This document shows positions 10,277 through 20,533 of a DNA stretch of 37,636 bases, one piece after another. Position numbers and translations under genes: made by a program. Within the stretch, counting starts at the first letter, position 1, and each line of letters opens with the position of its first letter. The stretch is taken from positions 1 through 37,636 of the forward strand of contig JAIVFJ010000464.1 of assembly GCA_025765615.1 (NCBI GenBank). Direction: 5' to 3'. The DNA comes from Zopfochytrium polystomum. Its lineage: Eukaryota > Chytridiomycota > Chytridiomycetes > Chytridiales > Chytridiaceae. The notes beneath the pieces are model-generated. The model did no database searches and was not told the DNA's origin. It saw nothing but the letters and a program-made list of their open reading frames with translations.

Positions 10277-12392
10277 TCAAAGAGTGTAGTTGTCCCACCC
10301 CACCGCGGCCATCCGGTCAATCTTGCCCAGAACCTCCGCCTCCGACTTTTTCTGGTACTCCACGAGCCGCTCGTAGTACTCTGGCGTCGACGCACCGAGA
10401 ATACGAACTGCCAGCAGCGCCGCGTTAGTGGAGTTGTTGATCGCCACTGTAGCAACGGGCACGCCGCGCTGAGCATCGCGAGTCAAGTGTGAAGTGGGAA
10501 GAAACGAAACGGATGTTACTACTGATTAAACATGGACATCGGAGAACAAGCCACAAACCGGCATCTGCACAATCGAGTGCAACGAGTCCACGCCGTCCAA
10601 CTGCTTCAGCGCGACCGGCACACCGACCACCGGCAGCGCCGTCAGCGCCGCCACCATACCGGGCAGGTGCGCGGCGCCGCCGGCCGCGGCAATGATCACG
10701 CGCAGCCCGCGCGAGTGCGCAGTCCGAGCGTATTCGTACAGCCTGTCGGGCGTGCGGTGCGCGCTGACCAGCGTCACCTCGAACGGCACTCCCATCTTGC
10801 GCAGCACCTCCGCGCCCGCCTTCATCGTCGGCAGGTCCGAGTCGGACCCCATGATCATGCCGACCACCGGCCGCGGCCGCGCCGCCGCCAGCACCGCTCG
10901 CGACACCCCGCCTTCTCCCCCCTCCGTCGCCGCCGCCGCTGACGCAGGCTCTAGCGCCTCGATGATCGGCCGCGCCCGCTCGAACGCCTCCGCCGCCGAC
11001 GCCCCGACCACTGTGATGTGGCCCATCTTGCGCCCCGGCCGCGACTCGGCTTTGCCGTACAGGTGCACCGTCGCGCCGGGCACGCCGAGCGCCACCTCGC
11101 ACGGCGCCAGCACGCACCGCATCGGGTCTGCGCGCTCCTCGTCCGTCGCCGGCGCGCGCCCGAGCAGGTTGACCATGACCGACGCGGGCACTTTCATCGC
11201 CGCGCTGCCGAGGGGAAGCCCGACGATCGCGCGGAGGTGCTGCTCAAACTGCGACGTCTCGCACGCCTCGATCGTGTAGTGGCCCGAGTTGTGCGGGCGC
11301 GGTGCGATCTCGTTGTATAGAATGTCGCCTGCCCGTTTTGATAAAATGTTTGGTGAATCGGCCCAAAAACTTCAACGGGGCGGTGGCGAACTCACCGTTC
11401 TTCAACAAAAACATCTCCACGCCGTACACCCCCGCCCCGTCAAACGCCTCCACCGCCCTTTCGGCCACGCGCCTTGCCCTCTCGGCCACGATGCCGTCAA
11501 TCTGCGCCGGCGCGACGACCACGTGGCACACATTGTCCTTTTGCACCGTCTCGACGCACGGATACGACACCACGCGCCCGTCGCGGCCCTTGGCCACCAT
11601 GACGGCCAGCTCCCGCTCGAACGGCACCCACCGCTCGACGTACAGCGCGCGCGACCCGCTCGACGCCACAATCTCCGCCACCGCCGCCGCCGCGTCCTCC
11701 GCACCACGCACAACGCGGTTCCCCTTGCCGTCGTACGCTAGCGTCTTGGTCTTGAGCATGCACGGGTACCCGAACGCCCGCGGGCCGTCCTCGGCGATCG
11801 CCCGCAGCGCCGCCGCCGCGCCCGCTACGAACCCGCTGTCGTCGTCGACGGCAGCGGCGGCCGCCCCCGCCGCGGGCGCGATCTCGGCGAAATCCGCCAT
11901 CGGCACCGCCCCGCCCGTCGCGTCGCGCACGTGGGTCTTCTGCCGGAACTTGTCCTGCACGGTGCGGATCGTGTCCGGCGACGGCTGCACGTCGACGCCG
12001 CCCGCGCTGGCCGCCGCGGCCGCCGCGAGCGCGTCAGCGTCGACGTGCTCGATCTCGACGGTGACGACGGCGCACCGGGCCGCGAGGGCGGCCACGCGCG
12101 CGGCGTCGCGGAACGAGCCGTGCTCGTGCGGGCCGCGGGCGCTGAGGTCCGAGGCCGGGTTGCCCGCGGCGTCCAGCACGGCGACGGGGATGGTGAGGCG
12201 GTTTGCGGCCTCGACGAGCATGCGGCCGAGCTGCCCGCCGCCGAGGATGCCGACGGTGCCTGGGCGGGTCGCCAGGAGCGGCGGCGTCGTCGTCGGGCGG
12301 GGGACCGCCGAGGACGAAGAGGAAGAGGAGGACGAGGAGGACGAGGAGGACGACGAGGACGACGAGGTCGAGGAGGGGGCTTGGTCAGCCAT
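10277..12392 (-). CDS. ADE2: Phosphoribosylaminoimidazole carboxylase, fused ATP-grasp/PurE (Ade2)
   Basis: Ade2 carboxylates aminoimidazole ribotide to CAIR in de novo purine synthesis. Three exons (11396-12392, 10559-11328, 10277-10468) join to 1959 nt, 652 residues, with no break; the introns are 67 and 90 bp. The start at 12392 (MADQAPSS) precedes a poly-Ser run of about 20 residues; an in-frame ATG 42 bp upstream is possible. The PurK-like half starts near residue 48 with [15 protein letters not shown] and includes [24 protein letters not shown] and [20 protein letters not shown], the last made by splicing across intron 1. The PurE half starts near residue 487 with [13 protein letters not shown], then [14 protein letters not shown] and [15 protein letters not shown]. 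Splicing across intron 2 restores [20 protein letters not shown]. Yeast Ade2 is 571 residues; the excess is the Ser run and Ala/Ser-rich linkers. Identification is secure. Confidence 0.97.
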
Positions 12393-12637
12393 TGCTGTTC
12401 GTTCTTCTTCTTTCCAGGTTGACAAGTCACACACACACCCTCCAACAACAACGTTTCTTCATGCAAACCAATGCAAGGCACGCCACGAGTGAGCTAACAT
12501 GAATGAATATATTTACTGTGCTGTCACACAAGAGGAGCACTCCGCTCCAATGCCGGCACCGCGAACAAATGACAACACAGAAAAGAAGATAGAGCCCTCC
12601 CGCCCCCCAACTCCTTCCACAAAAACCGCGCCCGCTT

Positions 12638-13223
12638 TCACGCCTTGAGCGTGACCGCCACGTCCAGGATCCCGTTGGGCGTCAAGTCCAGGTGGCTCGC
12701 GAGCAGCGTCAGCGAGTGCGCCTCCGTGTGCCCGCGCCGCAGGTGCGAAAAGTCCAGCTTGGCGTTGCCGATGCCCTTCTTGATCGCGCCGCCGAGGTCC
12801 TGGTCAAACACGTGGAAGTGGATCACCTTTTCGTTCTCGTAGGTGCTGGGGGAGGAAAGGGTCGGAAGTCAGTGGGCCGTCAAGTGCGGTGCGAGGAGGC
12901 CCTTTGGCGGTTACAGAGTGAATGTTTCGTTCCAGATGGGGACGGCCGATTCGATGACCGACGTCTTTTGCTTGTGGTGCGGGTCGATGTAAAACTCGAC
13001 GCAGGCATCGTTTTCGGCTGGATATGTGGCGTCCATGAATGAAACAGTGCAGACGTGAATGCATATGCAGGGAGGATGGATGATGGGGGGTGTCAGAAGC
13101 GGGGGAGTCAAGCAACGCCAGTGCGAAAAGAGCGTCATCGGTCGGTCGGGGCTTACAGAACAGATCCTTCTTGTTCAAGTTTCGCGCATAGATGACGGTA
13201 AGCTCGACGATGCCGCCACCCAT
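12638..13223 (-). CDS. Small single C2-domain protein
   Basis: Three exons, 13157-13223, 12915-13017 and 12638-12845, join in phase to 378 nt, 125 residues. The protein is essentially one C2 domain. It opens IVELTVIYARNLNKKD, has the central strand NDACVEFYIDPHHKQKT and the WNETFTL strand that typically packs in C2 folds, then VIHFHVFDQD and a C-terminal LTPNGILDVAVTLKA. Asp20 and Asp26 (first loop) and Asp71 and Asp73 (third loop) match Ca2+-ligand positions; a fifth Asp is not evident. C2 domains bind membranes or proteins, often Ca2+-dependently. No signal peptide, transmembrane segment or extra domain is present, so it is probably a soluble adaptor. The start ATG lies two bases after a possible acceptor (CCCAG), so an upstream noncoding exon is possible. 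It lies 245 bp upstream of ADE2 on the same strand. Confidence 0.85.
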
Positions 13224-14079
13224 ATCTGGGCGTGGCGGTCAGGGCAAAGTTAGTTGCTGCTTGAGAGGGAAAAGGACGCAGCGCAGCGTCGACGCTTTCG
13301 CTCAATGCGAGTTTGTTGGTGGTGGGTGGTGGCTGAGCGATTTGAGTGCGCGGGCGAGGGCCGATGACGTCATGCATGCGATGAGGTGTACCTTTGCCTT
13401 GTCGGACAAGAACATCCAAACAAGAAGAAGGCGGACCGCGAGAGGAACAAGGGTCAACCATTCAACCGTTGTCCGCCACCCAGAACCCCTTTGTCGCATT
13501 TCCCCTCCCGCTCAAAAAAGCGAGCGCGCGGTGTCGAAGCGCTGCAGCCCGCCCTCAAGGATGACCCGAGGACGCCGACATTGGCGCGGGCCGGCCGCCG
13601 CCAAAGCCAATGGGAATTCGAGCCCACTATTAGAGTAGCGGAGTGACCGACTACTAGGAATATGAAGGATAGGGGAAGATTTGGGTGGAGGGGTATTTAT
13701 TCAATGAGGTTCCGTGATGATGCTGCTTCCCTCTCACCCAGCTTCCTTTTCCACTGCCCAAGAGGAAAGACACCAAATTTTGACCGAGACAAAATGACGG
13801 ACACTTCATTCGGTCTGATTGTTGGATCAATTTTCCTCGTTTTCCTCCGTCTTTTGGATTTATTCAAACACAAGCACCGACGAGCCGGAACGGAAGGAAC
13901 GCCGCTCCGGGAGCCAGCAAAACTCGGAAAATGCCATCGATAAACCTGGGATTAGGTGTGACGTGTACGGATTAACAACCATTTTTTACGTAATCCTGCT
14001 TTGTTTATGTTTGCCATGGGGAAAATTATTTTTTTCGGCCTTGGCGCGGGTGTTTCCTCCTTCTTTTGGGTCTTCCGTT
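13224..14079. promoter_or_regulatory. Divergent intergenic promoter between the C2 gene and the HET gene
   Basis: The C2 gene leaves to the left and the HET-domain gene to the right, so this 856-bp gap should contain both promoters. It includes a perfect TGACGTCA palindrome at 13365-13372. I see no convincing coding exon in it; an in-frame ATG at 13819 could extend the HET protein by 87 residues of low plausibility. Confidence 0.5.
13365..13372. promoter_or_regulatory. TGACGTCA CRE/ATF-type bZIP site
   Basis: This is a perfect 8-bp palindrome of the CREB/ATF class, 142 bp upstream of the C2-gene ATG. One such octamer is expected by chance about every 65 kb in random sequence, so the location is suggestive and no more. 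Confidence 0.35.
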
Positions 14080-16861
14080 ATGCTGGCGACCACGACGACG
14101 GACGCGACTTTGGTGACTGCGCAGGCCACCGCCACGGTTGCTGCAACGAGCGGCGGCGGCGGCGACGACCCCGAGGCGCTCGCCCTGCTTGAGCAACGGC
14201 AGGCGCTGCTTGCAAAAAGCCTCCAGCACAGCGTGTTCCAGAGGTACGAAAACCCTCTCGCGGGCCTCGAGTACGCGGAACAGGTATGACTTTGTTGAGC
14301 GTGACGGTCTGGTTCTTTCCTGAGGCCTTTGGGAAGGAAGTAGTGCGGGGGGGAGATGGATGGATGTGTTTGACGAGAGGCCGACAGCGGGAAGGAAGGA
14401 GCAAGTGAGTGCGTGAATGAGTAAGTGAGTCAAAAGGCACTCGGCAGGCGGCAAGGTGGTGGGGCAGACGGAGTGACGGTGCGGAAAACAGCACTGGTGC
14501 TAACAAGTCTTTCTCTTTCTGCGTCCAGATTGCAATCCAGCAGCGCTACGACCTGCACAACAAGATCAAGCAAGAAAAGCTCCAAAAGGGCGAGTTTTAC
14601 GGCGAGTCAGATCTGCCAAGTCTCGCCAGCATCCTGGCCGACCTTCTTGGACGGAGCCCGTCGAGCGACGGCAGCAATGATTCCGCCACCCAAGGCGACG
14701 GCGCCGAAACCGCCAAGGAGTTTGCTTTTGACCACAACGCTGCACTCCCCACCATCATGGTGTGGCCGCAGCTGTGGGCGAGCCGGTTCACTGCCATGGC
14801 CACCGACGACCCTTCCTCCGCCGACGCCCAAATAACGCTGATCGAGATAGGCTCATGGCGACGCGAGGCCGTACCGCGCCGCGAGCTCGACAGCTTTCGC
14901 TACGTTGCCATCAGCCACCACTGGCGGTCGGCGGATGCCACGTCGCCGTGGGCCGCCGCACGGACAGAGCAAGTGCGCAGCCTGGTCTCCACTCTCGCCC
15001 GAGACTCGCAGGCAATACACGAGTGCGGCGGCGCACCGCCCACTCACTACTGGCTCGACGTCGAGTGCGTTGCACAGGACGACCCCGCGAGCATCGCCGT
15101 CTCGCTTGCAGTCGGCCCGTCGATCTACCAGTCCGCGGCACTTGTGTACGTCGTCACCGACCTCGACGACGGAGACACGGTTGACTCGTGGGCGGACCGT
15201 GTGTGGACAATGCGCGAGCTGCTACTTGCAAAGAAGCTCGCCCTGAACGCTCGCGACGCGTCCTCTTTTTCGCGCATCTACGCCGACCGGCTAAGTTTCT
15301 ACTCGCAGGTCCACCACTTTGCGTCACTGGGATACCTGCTCAAAAAAAACTCGGCCCGCTCATGCTACGACAAGCGCGACCTGTTCTACTCGGTGTTTGG
15401 ACTCAATGCCACCGCGTCCGCCCTCGACTACCGCCCTGACGAGACTTTTGACCAGCTGACAGTCCGTGCCGCCCGCGCCGCCGTCGCTGTCGGCGACTAC
15501 AGCGTCATTGCCCTGGACGACCCGTTCGGCGTCCCCGGCCTCGGCCTTCTCGGCTTTACCGACGACTTTGGCCCTGACGGCGCTGGTCAGTTGGCCGACA
15601 CGGAGCGCGACTTTGTCGAGCCGTCATCCAGCGTCGGCTGGCGCAACCTGGTCAAAGTGACGACCCCGGAGCCGCGAAGCATCGACCCCGTCAAGTCGTC
15701 TGTCATCACGTGCATCGCTCAAAACATTGTCGAAATTGCGCCAGAGACCTGCGGCGGGGTCAAACTGCGGGCAAAGGCCGTGCCCCGCTGTCCCGTCCAC
15801 CCAGCTGAGAGAATACTGGGCCGGCTTTAAGGACCGAGCGGACGCCGCGCGTGAGCTCGTAAAAGACCTCTACATGGAGGGATACCTGCCGGCTGACAGC
15901 GTTCTGGGGAAAACAGGTTTCACCCCAGCGTCGCTGCTTCCACCATCGGAGACGGTCGAGGGCGAGTTAGACTTTGTTCCGCTGTACGCATGGGCGGCAC
16001 GCTTTCTCCAGCCGCCGGTAAGATGATCCACTCCAGCAAAATTAGTTGGCGCCATGAGAATTAATATGGATCCACCTCATGCACTTTTACGCCCAGGTCC
16101 TTACCATGCCATGGGGTCAGATGGTTGGAGCGACGCTGTACTCCACCAAAAATGTCTTTGGCCTCGGCGAGAGCGAGCAATCCTTCCTGCAAAAGCACGC
16201 CTCGTCACCCATCGCGCTCCTCATCGTCGAGCTCAAAATGCGCATGTACGATCTCCAAGAAGCCAAGATCCTCACCCTAGTCTCCCCGAGCACCCTCCTC
16301 GAGGAGATCGCGCTGCTCTGCGCCCTCGTCTCGTGCGACCACCGTCACGTATTCGGCGTCAAAAAGCGCGCCTACACCGTCAAGCGCGCCACCGCCTCCC
16401 GCCTGATGGTTGGCTGGGACCACAAAACCCCTTTCGGCTCCTTCCACCAGGCGGCCCTCGACGCCGTCGCCCAGGCCGCCATGTATATTATACAACTCGT
16501 AAGCTACACCGTGTTCCCCTCGGACCTCTGCTTCCGCTTTGAGTACGCCGGTGGAGAGGTCGCGATCATGAAGACCCCGGGCTTTGGCGCCGTCGACACG
16601 CTTGTCGTCGTTGACGGCGTCGTGGCGGGCGTCAAGGAGAGCGGACGAGGGCCGGGCGGGGAGCCGGTGTTTAAGGTCACGAAGAATACAGCGTGGATCG
16701 ACTTAGGGTGGTTGGACACGCTGCTTGTCGTGCGCGGCGCGCCGTTCGCGCGACGCACTCCAAAGGAGTTTTTGGGGTCCGAGATCGTTGCGGATCAGTA
16801 CAAGGTGCTGATAGATTTGCCACTGTGCGTCGAACACAGTGAGACGGTCGTCTTGGCTTGA
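14080..16861 (+). CDS. HET-domain (heterokaryon-incompatibility-like) protein
   Basis: HET domains occur in fungal proteins, some of which trigger incompatibility cell death. Exons are 14080-14283, 14529-16017 and 16097-16861, joined by phase-0 introns, giving roughly 820 residues. The three classical HET motifs are in order: YVAISHHW (about residue 193), HYWLDVECVAQDD (about 241) and SWADRVWTMREL (about 288), followed by CYDKRDLFYSVFGL, matching the downstream block of this family. An Ala/Thr-rich N-terminus and a 255-residue C-terminal region without a recognised domain flank them. The frame changes once near 15770-15790: the first frame stops at 15828-15830 while the +1 frame continues as STQLREYWAGFKDRADAA into intron 2. 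A single-base indel in the GTGCCCCG stretch would explain this. The start at 14080 was chosen because the upstream extension looks noncoding. Family assignment is firm; function is inferred. Confidence 0.8.
15765..15832 (+). other. Apparent frameshift inside the HET-domain gene
   Basis: Two overlapping open frames exchange here. Upstream coding sense ends ...GGVKLRAKAV and downstream sense resumes as PSTQLREYWAGFK. No GT..AG intron fits between them, so a one-base indel, real or technical, is the simplest reading. Confidence 0.6.
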
Positions 16862-17438
16862 AGGGTTATTTGCGGAAGGAGTTGCAGGGTATAGGGTTTT
16901 GGAACAAACTCTTCCATCGAGAAAAGAAATGGCTGAGGCGACAGCAGCCGACTTTGTTGAGGTCTTGGAAAAAAGCGAGTGGAATGTGGGGGGGCTCATC
17001 TCCAACCAAACAAAAAAGATAAAACATCTCTTGTCGCTGAATTCCGAAAAAAAAAAATTGCCGAAATCCGAGTGTTTCAGGGTCAGAGAAAGTGACCGTT
17101 TAACTTCAGTGTGTTGCGCGCGACAAGCGCACGGAAGTTGAACTTCCGTCCGTTGCGGCATGCGGCTGCGGGGATGAGGCAGAGGTGCACTCCGCCCGCT
17201 TAGCTGACAAACGCAAACCCGCCTCCACTTCCCCGCAGATAGCTCAGTCATTCATAAAAAGCGACGAACCAGCCAATTTCTACCTTCTCATTTGCATAAC
17301 CCTCTGCTTATGCTCCGGTTACTCGCCCTGCCATTGTTTATCACACCAACTCAACTCTCTGCTTGCCTTTCACCGTATCGTTCACTCCCCATCACGCATT
17401 ACTCCTCCGTAATACGGCAATCTCCCTTAACGTGTCCA
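16862..17438. other. Intergenic between HET gene and oxygenase gene
   Basis: There is no recognisable gene. Short ORFs occur on both strands without domains. The last 200 bases before the oxygenase start are pyrimidine-rich on the plus strand, as expected for a fungal promoter or leader. Confidence 0.4.
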
Positions 17439-18663
17439 ATGACCTCTTCGTCCTCCTCGTCCTTGCCGGCGGCGTCGTCCATCATTCCGACAATCGACCT
17501 GTCGTTCCTGAGACAGCCCTGGCACCCAAAGGACGCCGCGGTGCAGGCGGCGGCGCAGCAAATCCGAGCGGCTTGCATCGGTAGCGGATTCTTCACGATC
17601 GTTAACCACACATTGCAGGCGGACGTGGCGGCGCGGGCGCTGCAGTACTCGCAGCGCTTTTTTGCGCTACCGTTGGAGTACAAGATGGAACTAGCCGTAA
17701 GCAGGTCAGCGACGAGTGGGTATTTGCCGTCAAGCTACGAGGACGTAGAGGTGCGGAGGCCCCTTTAGCTTATCCATCATCTTAACTTGCGCTCTAACGG
17801 AAATAATTCTTTGGCCCAGACTTTTCATACCCGACTGGAGGGGCACCCGGGTTTTCCTGAAATGAACATTGGGGCGAATGTTTGGCCGAACCATCGTAAG
17901 TGCCAATTGGCGGAGGTTTCCTGTCGTGCCAACCTGTTGCAACATGTATGAGCTTACCGTTCACCCCTTGCTCCCGCCATCCCTAGCGTCTCTCCCAGCA
18001 GACTTCAAGGAGACCATGATCGAGTACTTTAACGAAGTCGACCAGTTGTCAGTTAGTGTGATGAGCCTGATTGCGCTCTCGCTGGACCTTCCGGTGGACT
18101 TCTTTAAGGACTTTCTCGAGAGCGGCCTATCGGCCTCGGTCCTCCGTTGTCTGCACTACCGGCCGAGCACCGCTGCGGGAAAGCAGCAGGGAATCGGAGC
18201 ACACACGGGTTTGCTAATTATCTTAAGAAGGGGGAAGAGGGAGTGGCTCTTAGCGTATTCCCATTCTCTGATTCGTTACCGTTATATTTTCGTTTCGCCA
18301 CCAGACGGCGATGCCCTAACACTCATCGTTCAAGACCACCAAGGCCTCCAAGTTAGTCTGGCCGGCGGTGCATTTGTCGACGTCCCACCCGTTACCGTCC
18401 CACCAGGCTCGCCACCCGCGGTTGTCTGTAACTTGGGCGACATCCTCCACTTGTTGACGAACGGAGTGTACCAGAGCACGGTGCACCGGACGTTCAAAAC
18501 GGCTCGGGATCGGCACTCGCTGGCGTTTTTCCGGGCCGGGGGGTTCGACTTCGAGTTTGAGCCCTTGGAGGCGTGCGTGCGGATCAGGGGGGGCAGGAAG
18601 ATTTTTGAAGGGAAGATGACGCCACGGAAGTTCGTGCAGAGCAAGTATGGATACATGAATTGA
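17439..18663 (+). CDS. 2-oxoglutarate/Fe(II)-dependent dioxygenase (isopenicillin N synthase-like)
   Basis: Such enzymes use 2-oxoglutarate and O2 to hydroxylate or desaturate small molecules. Exons 17439-17750, 17820-17895, 17987-18208 and 18305-18663 join to 969 nt, 322 residues, with no break. The N-terminal DIOX_N part has IPTIDLSFLRQPW and CIGSGFFTIVNHTL, then HPGFPEMNIGANVWPNH. The iron triad is H202-x-D204 in GAHTDGDALTLIVQD and H264 in YQSTVHRTF. The 2-oxoglutarate Arg is R273 in RHSLAFF (R-x-S). The D204 codon is split by intron 3 (phase 1) and appears only after splicing, which supports the model. The donor of intron 1 (GTGCGG at 17751) is the least certain junction; GTAGAG six bases earlier is an alternative. 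Substrate is unknown. The nearby HET, P450 and GH26 genes do not make a clear metabolite cluster. Confidence 0.92.
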
Positions 18664-18689
18664 AAGAGGGCGCAGTTCTCAGAAAGATT

Positions 18690-18695
18690 AATAAA
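18690..18695 (+). terminator. AATAAA polyadenylation signal after the oxygenase gene
   Basis: A canonical AATAAA lies 27 bases past the oxygenase stop codon on the same strand, inside an A-rich patch. It is the most likely 3'-end signal of that gene. Confidence 0.5.
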
Positions 18696-18699
18696 AAGG

Positions 18700-20533
18700 G
18701 AAAATTTAAAACACCCATTTGCGTTCCAACACGAAGCGAGCCATCCGGGATCTTCCCCCTGGGCTCGCTTCCGTCTTGGCGAACAGATCTCAAAAGCAAA
18801 GGGCCCCGCCATCAACGCGCCCGTCAGTTTCTCTATCCGCATCGCCGAAGACCAAGATCGCCGCATCCCAGGATCAGGAGATTTCACCATCTCTGGAAGA
18901 GGTCACAGAGAACGTCGTCGCCTCATCGGCCAATGGAGGTCCAACAAAAACAAGGCAAGAGCATTGAGAGCACATTGGATATTCTTGCTTACCGTTTCCA
19001 TAGCGCCGGTAGTGTTAGACCCGAGAGAAAACTGAAAGCCTCACCCAACCGTGCCAAAGCGATCTCCGTTAATAAGAACGACCAAGCACCGACTAAATGA
19101 CTCGGCGCGAAAAGAAAAAAGCAGCCGCAGCCCTACTTGAAGGAAATTGCTCTGAGTCAAAACCCTGAGTAGGGCACACCGCTGGAGCCAAACCTTGAAG
19201 TGCAGGAAAGGTATGTTGAGTACGATTCGCTGTGGCATATGGTTCTGAACGGCTTCAGTTACAAAAAAGTGAGCGTGGACGGACTTCGATCTCAAACGAA
19301 GCTTAGGCTGTTTTCTATCCAGTCACGGCTGGCGCAGAAACTGCAAAACCTTCGTCTCCGCAGCTCAGAGCCCTTGGCCTGACCGCCAAAGACGTCTTTG
19401 ACGTCAACAACGTATCACCATCGTTGCTAGACGCGGCCACCCGCGTCGCGCTCCTCGATCTGGCTGTAGTCGAGCTACCGCCGCCTCCGCGTCTGGTCAA
19501 GCCTGCGAGCGCCTCTGCCCCGCCCCAACCTTGGCAGTTTGGCGTCGGGTGCCGATGGCGCCGCTCGGAGGAGGAGGAGAGTGGCGACGGAACCGGTGAC
19601 AAGTAGTCTTGGATGTTTGGGGAGTAACGAGATGTGACCACCAGGCCTTTTTTTTTTGAGTGCGAGTGTGGAATACTCCTCGTGCTTTTATCATCATTAT
19701 GCTCGTGTTAATTGTGACTGGTGGGTGCTCTTGGAATAGGCTCAGAAAAGGAAATGGACAAGTAATATTGCTGAGAAAATAAACTTCGCACAACACTTCT
19801 TGGCATTGCAAAACATAAACTCGGTGGCAAGAACCAGATAGTGCACCAATCCAGGTTGAATGACCAAAACAATTTTAGGGTAGTGCCGCCACTGGCACGG
19901 GCACTACTAGTCAAGCATCCTGCGCTTTGTTCATGATCTACAAGGGTCAAGAAAATCTTCTCTGGCGAATGCATGCCTGGTGGAAACGATGCTAGAAGCT
20001 GCTCGAATGCCTCGGAAAATTATCTTTTTTTTAACTCCACTGAAGACGTCGTCGTTGCTGAGCGTTGACGTCGACTCGGACCTCACCTTCGGGCTCATTT
20101 GCTTCAAGGAAGTCCTTCTTGGCAACCAGAGTGCGCGAAAGGAGGTTGCTTTAGACTGAGTACCACACGATTGTGCTTAGTGCGTCTCGCTTGAGCACAT
20201 GCTTGAGGGTTGGACTATGGCCACCTGTGGTGGTCACCGAGGAGCTGTGAACTGGGCGGTAGAAGATTTGCCTGATCGCCAATCGCCGTTCCGAAATTCA
20301 CAATATTAGTATCCGCTTGAATTGTAGTCCACAATCCTTCTGTTGTGCGCAGAGTTGACAAGTTAGTTTGGACCTTGTGGCTGGCTGGGCAGGCAAGACA
20401 CTGCACTACCGAACCAGCCTGCGGATTCGCTTTCCTTCCCCTCCCGCGCTGGCGCTGCACCACCGGGCCTCCACCATTAACTTCTCACCCTCGCGGCGCC
20501 TTGCACGCAAAAGAGAACGAAACAAATACAAGA
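18700..20533. other. Gene-poor stretch of about 1.8 kb with possible relic exons
   Basis: No complete gene is seen. On the plus strand, 18719-18967 is open (Ser/Thr/Glu-rich). Near 19200-19606 two frames together read protein-like segments (FSIQSRLAQKLQNLRLRS, then LTAKDVFDVNNVSPSLLDAA and a Pro-rich tail ending at 19606). They are in different frames, and no family is recognised. At 19931-20125 both strands are open without features. These may be remnants of one plus-strand gene. Confidence 0.3.

Noticed and set aside
11302..12492. 396-codon plus-strand ORF with an acidic Glu/Asp run
   Set aside because: Exact antisense of ADE2; the acidic run is the reverse of the poly-Ser codons.
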